Part shown: piece after piece, positions 58,167 through 64,000 of the stretch
Numbering within the stretch: position 1 is the stretch's first letter
Layout of the letters: the number at the start of each line of letters is the position of its first letter
Source: Pseudoalteromonas rubra
Lineage (GTDB): Bacteria; Pseudomonadota; Gammaproteobacteria; Enterobacterales; Alteromonadaceae
DNA: 64,000 nt
Assembly: GCF_005887095.1 (NCBI RefSeq)
Contig: NZ_PNCI01000037.1
Coordinates: 1-64,000 of the forward strand
Direction of reading: 5' to 3'
Program-made: the position numbers and the translations under genes
The notes under the pieces: generated by a model
What the model saw: the letters and a program-made list of their open reading frames with translations, nothing else
Told to the model about the DNA's origin: nothing
Database searches by the model: none

Positions 58167-58204
58167 GCCCTTATCCGGATATTAATCCGGGTAAGGGGTT
58201 TTTA
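58167..58204 (+). terminator. Rho-independent terminator of the amidohydrolase gene
   Basis: CCCTTATCCGGAT and ATCCGGGTAAGGGG pair over about 12 bp with a 4-nt loop and are followed by TTTTTAT. It separates the amidohydrolase from the FlhB-like gene. Confidence 0.9.
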
Positions 58205-58258
58205 TCGGACGGTGTTACGTGCTACTTTGATACTAAGATGTCTGTGTAGTTAAATGTT

Positions 58259-58555
58259 ATGAAACAAAAAACCGCCATTGGCCTGTTATATGAAGCGGGT
58301 AAGTCGCCCGAAGTCGTTTGTAAGGGCTTTGGCGAACTCGCCGAAGAGATCATTGCACTTGCTAAAGAAAAAGACATCATGATCCATGAAGATGCCACTT
58401 TGGTCCAGACGCTCAGCCAGCTCGACCTGCACGAAGAAATCCCCAAAGAACTCTATTATGTCATTGCGGAGCTGATTGCTTTTTCGTATGTTCTGCGTGG
58501 TAAATTTCCACCTGGTTGGAAACACTTCCAGGGTAAATTGAACATTAAGGCCTAG
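58259..58555 (+). CDS. FlhB C-terminal-domain-like protein (EscU/YscU/FlhB family)
   Basis: 98 residues. It matches the cytoplasmic part of FlhB-type export switches: AIGLLYEAGKSPEVVCKGFGELAEEIIALA and ELYYVIAELIAFSYVLRGK. The membrane part and the autocleavage motif NPTH are missing, as in the stand-alone FhlB/YlqH group that is often paired with a FliK-like protein. It may interact with the FliK-like protein encoded upstream. The amidohydrolase gene and a terminator now stand between them. Confidence 0.85.
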   Translation: MKQKTAIGLLYEAGKSPEVVCKGFGELAEEIIALAKEKDIMIHEDATLVQTLSQLDLHEEIPKELYYVIAELIAFSYVLRGKFPPGWKHFQGKLNIKA

Positions 58556-58584
58556 GTTTCATCTACTGAGGTAGCTTATGCAAA

Positions 58585-58608
58585 AATGAAAGCGGCCGTC
58601 AGGCCGCA
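58585..58608 (-). terminator. Terminator of the TonB receptor gene
   Basis: GCGGCC/GGCCGC with a 4-nt loop (58592-58607) is followed on the minus strand by TTTCATTTTTG. It starts 7 nt after the stop of the receptor gene. Confidence 0.7.
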
Positions 58609-58614
58609 GAATCA

Positions 58615-60744
58615 TCAAAACAAATAAGACACCGTAGCCTTAATATTTCTCCCTGGTTCGTAGTCAAGTAAATAGAGCTCACCAAACGCAGGATGCTCAC
58701 CAAGGCCCGTTCTCGAAGACTGTGAAGCGTAAAATTCATCAAACACGTTATCGATGCCCAAACGCACTTCTAACGCGTTCGCAAATTCAGGATGCCAGAC
58801 AGCGACCAAATTATGGACACTAAAGCCATCCTTAGAATTGTCTTTTCCAGCACGGCCATCAAGGTCCAGACCTGAAGAAAGCTCCTGTACACTCTGTATT
58901 TCCCACTTCACTGTTATTGGCAATTTTTCAAAGTGATACGTTACATCCAGTGCCAAGCTGTTACCCTGTTCACGATCCAGCCGAGCGCCATCGAAAACCG
59001 CTTTATAAGGTGCAAATGCATCCAACTTACTATTTGATCCCGAATAACTCATCTGTAACTCAAGCTGGCCAAAATCATAACCTACATAAAGTTCAAAGCC
59101 CGAGTTCTCCATATCACCAATATTGTCACGGAAAGTTGCGCGCTGTCCGCCCTTAGGATACGGCGCATAATCATGAATATAGTTTTCTATAGAAGTGTCA
59201 AATAGTGTTACACCAGCACGATAGTCTACTGCTCCAAGACTTGCCTGATACGCTATTGCCAGCTCTTTGTTTAACCCTGTTTCCGCTTTGAGCGCGTTAT
59301 TTGGCGTTCGCCCTAATCCAGCTCCGGTAAATACTTCGCTCAACTCTGGAGCTTGAAATAGCTCGGTGGCACTCACTGTAAGCAACAAATGTTCGTTAAA
59401 CTGATATTGCGCCGATAAGGCAAATGTTACATCATCATAGGTTTCATCAATCACATTCGCCTTTATGTCTGCCCGCTCATAACGCACACCAGGCGTAATG
59501 GTTACCCCTCTTGGAAAAGCAACCTGATTCTGCAGATATATTGCTGTTGTGGTTGATTCTTCTGATGCTTGCCTCATGTCACCTATATGGGGGTCTAATG
59601 CGTAACTTGTCTCATGCTTGATGTGATCCAACCCATAAGTCAGGGTATGTTCGGCCTCGACTTCAAGTAGACTTTCCAAGACAGTTTCACCAAGTATATT
59701 CAGCCCTGAGTTCTTAGCTTCACCCATTACCTGCCCCGCCAGCCCGTGGAGGCGGGAACTCGTAGCGTCCAACCAACCAGATTCATCGCGTTTGAGTTCG
59801 CTAACATTGCTAAATAGACTGAAACTGACAAGCGAAGTATCAAAGAAATCTAAATCATAACTCAGCGTTACTGTGTCACGAGTAAACTCGGTCGGCCATG
59901 TCAACGGAGTTTGAGTACCACCTGCAATGGTCATATCTGTTGACATACCCATATCAGGACGATAACTGTAGTTCCCTTGGTCTTCGTATCGCTCAAAACC
60001 TATTGCGATTCGCTGTTGATCATCAATATCCCAACCAAATTTAACCAAAAAATCTGAAACGTCACCTTCCAGGCCACGTACGGTACCATCTGTTCCCTCT
60101 TCTACTAAGCCATTTTCATCAAGGATTTTACCACCGCCAACCTCGAAGTTGTCTTTGCTAACGTCGTTAAAGTACGCTAAAAAATCAACCGCTTCTGTCA
60201 GTTGACCATAACCAGTTAAAGAAAACTGCTTTCCCGAATTGTCCCCAGCAGAGACACTTACCCTGCCACCAAATCGCTTTTCTGCACTAAGCAAGTCTTT
60301 AGCTTCTTTGGTTTTAAAGCGCACCGTACCGCCAAGACCACCATTAATCACCGAGTTAGTGCCTGTATAGATTTCTACCGACTTCAAAATATCTACATGA
60401 ATTTGCAAATTACCCATGTGATGATACATATAGGTATTTTGTGATGCGCCATCAATAGAAATTCGCAGATCTTTATCGTCCATGCTACGAATGGTAATAC
60501 GTTGGTTTAAAGAGTGTGCGCCACCCACGTCTACACCGGGTATCGCTCTGAGCAAATCAGATATGTGATCAGCCTGCTTGTCTGCAATTTCCGTTTGCGC
60601 TAAGTAAGGTGCTGAGGACTTTACCTTGGTACTCCAAATTGCTATACGCTCAATATCACTGGCCTCTTCGGTTGCTATTACATTAGCTGAGAGTAAAGCC
60701 AGGCTTACAAGACTTAAATTTAAAACACGCTTTTGAACACTCAC
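58615..60744 (-). CDS. TonB-dependent receptor, likely siderophore or heme uptake
   Basis: 709 residues from GTG 60744, with CCGGAG upstream. Signal peptide, TonB box region IERIAIWSTKV, plug domain (about residues 45-160, with ISDLLRAIPGVDVGG and GGLGGTVRFKTKEA) and a beta barrel ending in Phe (SYLF). It takes up a substrate across the outer membrane with TonB energy. The divergent AraC gene of the PchR type suggests a siderophore, but the ligand cannot be read from the sequence. A weak Fur-like TAATGATAA lies upstream. Confidence 0.9.
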   Translation of the reverse strand: MSVQKRVLNLSLVSLALLSANVIATEEASDIERIAIWSTKVKSSAPYLAQTEIADKQADHISDLLRAIPGVDVGGAHSLNQRITIRSMDDKDLRISIDGASQNTYMYHHMGNLQIHVDILKSVEIYTGTNSVINGGLGGTVRFKTKEAKDLLSAEKRFGGRVSVSAGDNSGKQFSLTGYGQLTEAVDFLAYFNDVSKDNFEVGGGKILDENGLVEEGTDGTVRGLEGDVSDFLVKFGWDIDDQQRIAIGFERYEDQGNYSYRPDMGMSTDMTIAGGTQTPLTWPTEFTRDTVTLSYDLDFFDTSLVSFSLFSNVSELKRDESGWLDATSSRLHGLAGQVMGEAKNSGLNILGETVLESLLEVEAEHTLTYGLDHIKHETSYALDPHIGDMRQASEESTTTAIYLQNQVAFPRGVTITPGVRYERADIKANVIDETYDDVTFALSAQYQFNEHLLLTVSATELFQAPELSEVFTGAGLGRTPNNALKAETGLNKELAIAYQASLGAVDYRAGVTLFDTSIENYIHDYAPYPKGGQRATFRDNIGDMENSGFELYVGYDFGQLELQMSYSGSNSKLDAFAPYKAVFDGARLDREQGNSLALDVTYHFEKLPITVKWEIQSVQELSSGLDLDGRAGKDNSKDGFSVHNLVAVWHPEFANALEVRLGIDNVFDEFYASQSSRTGLGEHPAFGELYLLDYEPGRNIKATVSYLF

Positions 60745-60817
60745 ACTTTTCTCCGGGGACTATTATCTAAAAGGATTAAATACAAATAGGAATTAATCGC
60801 AATATTGTAATGATAAA

Positions 60818-60828
60818 AGGTCCCACGC
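60818..60828. promoter_or_regulatory. Partial Fur-box-like sequence
   Basis: TAATGATAA matches one half of the Fur consensus, upstream of the receptor gene. The other half is poor. Confidence 0.25.
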
Positions 60829-60849
60829 GTGTTACATTCTTGTTTGCAA

Positions 60850-60879
60850 AATCGTCATAGGATAATTAGAAATCGTCAT
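60850..60879. promoter_or_regulatory. Direct repeat AATCGTCAT spaced 21 bp, candidate AraC-type operator
   Basis: AATCGTCAT at 60850-60858 and at 60871-60879, exactly 21 bp apart, two helical turns. AraC-family proteins bind such direct repeats. It lies in the divergent promoter region. The second copy overlaps the ATG at 60878, which suggests that the true start of the regulator is the downstream ATG. Confidence 0.45.
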
Positions 60880-60889
60880 GGTGGAAAAA

Positions 60890-61849
60890 ATGATGCCCGC
60901 GGATCTGAGCAAAGCACTGCATGACCAAGGAATAGAGCACCACCTATGTGCTGGCGCAAGTAGTGAACTGGCAGAGGGTACACTGAGATTCTCTCAGTTT
61001 GATCAAAACTTACGAATTCACTGCAGCGCAATGACTGAATTGGAAAACACAACCAACACAGCGGCGCTACAGCCCTGCATTGCATTTACAGTGTTATTCC
61101 ACGGCGCGCTAACCTTTAGCGTAGGAGAATGTCGCTATGAAGTAAGCACTGAAGACTCTCCTTTAGTTTTTGTGAATGTAGTTGCTGAACCTCAAATTTT
61201 TACACGCTTTATGCAGCGCAATCAAAGAGTTGAAAAGATCACTGTAACACTTACCTACCAGTGGCTAAAGAACAAACTCCAAGCTAACCATAGTGAAGTG
61301 TATACAAACCACGAGCTTCTTAGTAGCAGTCATGTGTCTGTTTTAAGCATTGATGAATCAAACATTGAACTTGCAAGACAGATTTTCGACTGGGACCAAA
61401 ATAAAATAGATCCCTTCGCCAAAATCAATCAGGAACGATGTGTACTGGCGCTAGTTCCCACACTACTGGATACACTTACTTCTGGACAGTGTGAATTAGT
61501 ACAGCAACTTGTACCGCGCGACTATCCATTGGAGTCAGAAAAAGATACCAACCAAAAACTGCACCAGCTGTTGAAAGAGGACCTGTCACTTGAGCAGATT
61601 GCTACACAACTTGGCATGAGTGTAAGTACCTTACAACGATATTTTAAAAGCCAATTTCAAACGACCGTAAAACAATATATCAAACTGCAAAGACTCCAGG
61701 CAGCAAAAAAGTCAATTATGCTGGGCCAAGCGACAATAGGCGAAGCAGCTTATCATGCCGGATACAATCATGTTGGTAACTTTATATCAGCGTTTAAAAA
61801 AGCATTTGGCGTTACCCCCAAGCAATTACTTAAAAACCATCGCACATAA
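60890..61849 (+). CDS. AraC-family regulator (PchR-like)
   Basis: 319 residues from ATG 60890, with GGTGGA upstream; ATG 60878 is a longer alternative. N-terminal ligand domain of about 200 residues without membrane segments, and a C-terminal AraC double HTH (LSLEQIATQLGMSVSTLQRYFK, then TIGEAAYHAGYNHVGNFISAF). This type activates siderophore receptor genes when the ligand is present. It is divergent from the TonB receptor, its probable target. Confidence 0.9.
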   Translation: MMPADLSKALHDQGIEHHLCAGASSELAEGTLRFSQFDQNLRIHCSAMTELENTTNTAALQPCIAFTVLFHGALTFSVGECRYEVSTEDSPLVFVNVVAEPQIFTRFMQRNQRVEKITVTLTYQWLKNKLQANHSEVYTNHELLSSSHVSVLSIDESNIELARQIFDWDQNKIDPFAKINQERCVLALVPTLLDTLTSGQCELVQQLVPRDYPLESEKDTNQKLHQLLKEDLSLEQIATQLGMSVSTLQRYFKSQFQTTVKQYIKLQRLQAAKKSIMLGQATIGEAAYHAGYNHVGNFISAFKKAFGVTPKQLLKNHRT

Positions 61850-62144
61850 TCAAATCATTTTGCATTGGTTAACATTGCAGATGTCGGTGAGGCCAAATTA
61901 ATCTACATTGCCGCTGAGCTGGGCAGATAGCTCGCAAACTTGATCTCGCAATAATATCGCAGTAAAAGGGTCAGCGCTTACAAACACCACTCTTTTATGG
62001 CATTGGTGCACACAAGTCAGCAAACCAGTGTGGTGCAATTGCCCTATAAGATATCAACCTATAAGGCATTAGTTAACGTTAAGCAGAAAGATCTGTTTAT
62101 TGGCATTAAGGTTTAAAACCTTTCCAGGCTGAGGATAAACCACT
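61850..62144. other. Intergenic region without a recognised gene
   Basis: About 295 bp between the AraC gene and the convergent chemotaxis genes. The plus strand reads VNIADVGEAKLIYIAAELGR in one frame near 61869, which weakly recalls a transposase piece, but it is too short to support. Confidence 0.35.
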
Positions 62145-62573
62145 CTATGATTGTTTATTGTGAAGGGACATTAACAGTTCTGCTTCGGCTCGGGGTAGTT
62201 CACACTCGCGCATGATTTCTTCTATGTCTGCGCCCAGTTCAACCATTTTGACTGCGCGTGAGTAAATCTTAGCATCAGGATCGTCATATTTTTGCGCAGC
62301 CTGTTGCTGAGCCAAGTCCTTTGCGTAATTCTCGCAGGCAACCAGGCGTTTACCAATACTTAGCACACTAGCACGGACCTCGGCAATTTCACTACGTAAA
62401 ATAGCAACTTGCTCGTTTTCTCGCTTCATATGCTGAAGCAATTTACCGTGTTCATGGTTTTGTTGTTGTACTTTTTTACTCAGCGCAAAAATAAACCCCA
62501 AGCACACTAAACATAGCAGGCTTGAGGCAATGACCAGGAGCAATAAAATCTCGTTTTGGGTTACTGCTTGCAC
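62145..62573 (-). CDS. DUF2802 protein
   Basis: 142 residues. N-terminal membrane segment (about 8-29), coiled-coil region, and a C-terminal helix-turn-helix-like part (ADIEEIMRECELPRAEAELLM) typical of DUF2802. The family often lies after cheW in polar-flagellate gammaproteobacteria and is linked to chemotaxis or flagellar function, role unknown. It is 3 nt after cheW. Confidence 0.8.
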   Translation of the reverse strand: MQAVTQNEILLLLVIASSLLCLVCLGFIFALSKKVQQQNHEHGKLLQHMKRENEQVAILRSEIAEVRASVLSIGKRLVACENYAKDLAQQQAAQKYDDPDAKIYSRAVKMVELGADIEEIMRECELPRAEAELLMSLHNKQS

Positions 62574-62576
62574 GGG

Positions 62577-63074
62577 TTATATATGGCTCAACTCATCCCA
62601 CTCATCATCGCTGAGTAGTTTGTTCAAATCAACCAGGATCAGTAGCTCACCTTCACGGTTCGACACACCCTGAATAAACTTAGCGCTCTCTTCAGTGCCA
62701 ATATTTGGCGCGCTATCGATCTCAGAGCTGCGCAAGTACACCACTTCAGCTACGCTGTCGACCAGAATACCGACTACCTGCTTTTCAGCTTCAATGATCA
62801 CGATACGAGAATTGTCAGTTACTTCTGAACTAGGCAACCCAAAGCGAGAGCGAGTATCAATAACGGTGACCACGTTACCACGTAGATTGATGATACCAAG
62901 CACGTAGGTTGGCGCACCTGGTACAGGGGCTATCTCGGTATAGCGTAATACTTCCTGCACCTGCATTACATTAATGCCGTAGGTTTCATCCTCTAGCTTA
63001 TAGGTAACCCACTGAAGGACTTCATCATTACTATCTGCATTTTTATCAGCCGAAAGTATTCTCTCTTGACTCAT
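62577..63074 (-). CDS. cheW: Chemotaxis coupling protein CheW
   Basis: 165 residues. Full CheW domain: WVTYKLEDETYGINVMQVQEV, then GIINLRGNVVTVIDTRSRFG and the C-terminal LVDLNKLL. It links the CheA kinase to chemoreceptors in polar arrays. It lies 24 nt downstream of parP. Confidence 0.95.
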   Translation of the reverse strand: MSQERILSADKNADSNDEVLQWVTYKLEDETYGINVMQVQEVLRYTEIAPVPGAPTYVLGIINLRGNVVTVIDTRSRFGLPSSEVTDNSRIVIIEAEKQVVGILVDSVAEVVYLRSSEIDSAPNIGTEESAKFIQGVSNREGELLILVDLNKLLSDDEWDELSHI

Positions 63075-63098
63075 GATTTTACTCCAGTTAGATGCTAG

Positions 63099-63914
63099 TT
63101 ACTGCTCTCGGCTATCGAGGCCATGCTCTAGCAATCGATTTAAATTCTCAACATCTATCAGTGCGCACATTTTTTCTTTAATGACGCCCGCCAGCCATGG
63201 CCTTTTACCGTCGGCTGTTCGCCATTTAACGTCTTCTGGTTTCAACGTAATATTATTGACCAGATTTTCTGCCAACAGTCCCCACTGGCTATCGCCCAGC
63301 ATGATCAAGTACTGGTAATTGAGCTTTTCTTCCAGCTCAGGTGTAAACTTCTCCGGCATAACCCAACGTGCAGTATCTACAACATTGAGCTTTTCTTCCC
63401 GATTGAGCATCACGCCTTTAAACCATTTTGGCTTACCAAACAATTGATTAACTTCTGTAAGCTGATGTATACCACCAAGCGACTTTAACGGCACCGCCAA
63501 AGTCAGCCCGGCAACTTCAAAGAATAACGCCTGAAATTCATTTTCAAGATAGGCATCCCGTGCACGAGCCGGCACAGCCTGTTCAGCTTCTTCTTTGATA
63601 ATAGTAGTATTTTCAGTTATCTCAAGATCATCAGCCGGGGTTATTACCTGCTCTTGCGGCTCAACTTCCTGAGGTATCGTCAATTCTGCCGAAGGCTCGG
63701 CAGTGGGTTGTTCTGGTAATGCTTCAGTAACGACATCATCCACGACACTTTGCTCAGCAGGACTTGGCGTGGCAAGGCCCTCCTGGGCTTCAGGAACAGA
63801 CTCCAAAAGCTTCGCGACTGGTGCAAGCGTGACGTCGTCTTCCTCTTCTTCGCGTAACAAAGCACCCAGATATTGTTTCATGACCTGTTCGTTGGCAAAC
63901 AGATGCTTACTCAT
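63099..63914 (-). CDS. parP: Polar chemoreceptor-array protein ParP (CheW-domain)
   Basis: 271 residues from ATG 63914 (GAGGT upstream). An N-terminal segment KHLFANEQVMKQYLGALLREEE, a long acidic Pro/Glu/Thr-rich linker to about residue 125, and a C-terminal CheW-like domain. In Vibrio, ParP holds CheA and receptors together and is recruited to the pole by ParC. Its start overlaps the parC end by 8 nt. Confidence 0.85.
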   Translation of the reverse strand: MSKHLFANEQVMKQYLGALLREEEEDDVTLAPVAKLLESVPEAQEGLATPSPAEQSVVDDVVTEALPEQPTAEPSAELTIPQEVEPQEQVITPADDLEITENTTIIKEEAEQAVPARARDAYLENEFQALFFEVAGLTLAVPLKSLGGIHQLTEVNQLFGKPKWFKGVMLNREEKLNVVDTARWVMPEKFTPELEEKLNYQYLIMLGDSQWGLLAENLVNNITLKPEDVKWRTADGKRPWLAGVIKEKMCALIDVENLNRLLEHGLDSREQ

Positions 63915-64000
63915 CGTTACCTCTATCAACTTCTGCCAGATGTTCCAACAATGCGCGATAAGCATAAACGCCACGCGATTTTGGGCAGTACTGAACTGGC
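63907..64000 (-). CDS. parC: ParC/Soj-type ParA ATPase, C-terminal end (cut by window end)
   Basis: In a frame different from parP the minus strand reads VQYCPKSRGVYAYRALLEHL and stops at 63907. This is the usual C-terminus of the ParA-like chromosome/chemotaxis partition ATPases, and in Vibrio parC lies directly upstream of parP. Only 30 codons are in the window, so the call rests on that end and on the order of genes. Confidence 0.7.
   Translation of the reverse strand, partial: PVQYCPKSRGVYAYRALLEHLAEVDRGNDE

Noticed and set aside
61865-61930. Short frame VNIADVGEAKLIYIAAELGR as a transposase fragment
   Set aside because: Only 20 residues and no flanking IS features; the resemblance is too weak.
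1-64000. CRISPR array or tRNA genes in the window
   Set aside because: No regularly spaced identical repeats and no tRNA cloverleaf were noticed by eye; any CRISPR would be in the part of the transposon outside the window.

Overview
The window looks like chromosome of a marine gammaproteobacterium, most likely Pseudoalteromonas or a close relative in the Alteromonadales. The evidence is the gene order rpsB-tsf-pyrH-frr-uppS-cdsA-dxr-rseP-bamA-skp-lpxD-fabZ-lpxA-lpxB-rnhB-dnaE-accA-tilS, protein lengths close to those of E. coli, a ccmABCDEFGHI cluster, and a parC-parP-cheW-DUF2802 chemotaxis block. This assignment is by recognition, not by database search.

Layout. 1-516: the edge of a Tn7-like transposon (5' part of tnsA and a transposon end with three 22-bp-spaced repeats) sits directly downstream of the 4.5S SRP RNA gene ffs. 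666-6860: DUF3014 protein, patatin phospholipase, CPA2 cation/proton antiporter, diguanylate cyclase and a small membrane protein. 6835-27491: a 21-kb run of minus-strand housekeeping genes for tRNA lysidine synthesis, fatty acid and lipid A synthesis, replication, outer membrane assembly, isoprenoid and phospholipid precursors, and translation. Several terminator-like hairpins lie inside this run, two of them just upstream of a start codon (lpxB and uppS). 27808-32219: map, glnD and dapD on the plus strand.

32272-39483 is an accessory region: a TonB-dependent receptor reduced to its two ends, a membrane-anchored AraC-type regulator, a predicted heme-binding-like protein, two divergent XRE regulators, an azoR/LysR pair, and a small operon with a glycine-rich peptide that carries double-glycine-leader-like motifs. 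39794-45385 holds putP, an EAL-HDOD protein, a TonB-dependent copper receptor and a DUF3784 membrane protein. 45630-53362 is the cytochrome c maturation operon with mlaA attached to its end. 53467-58555 holds a FliK-like and a FlhB-C-terminal-like gene with an amidohydrolase gene between them. 58615-61849 is a TonB-dependent receptor divergent from an AraC regulator. 62145-64000 is a chemotaxis block with the polar-localization genes parP and parC (the latter cut by the window end).

The most interesting feature is at the very left edge. A Tn7-family element inserted next to ffs could be a CRISPR-associated (type I-F3) transposon, because ffs is a known attachment site of such elements. The rest of the element lies outside the window, so its targeting genes cannot be seen.
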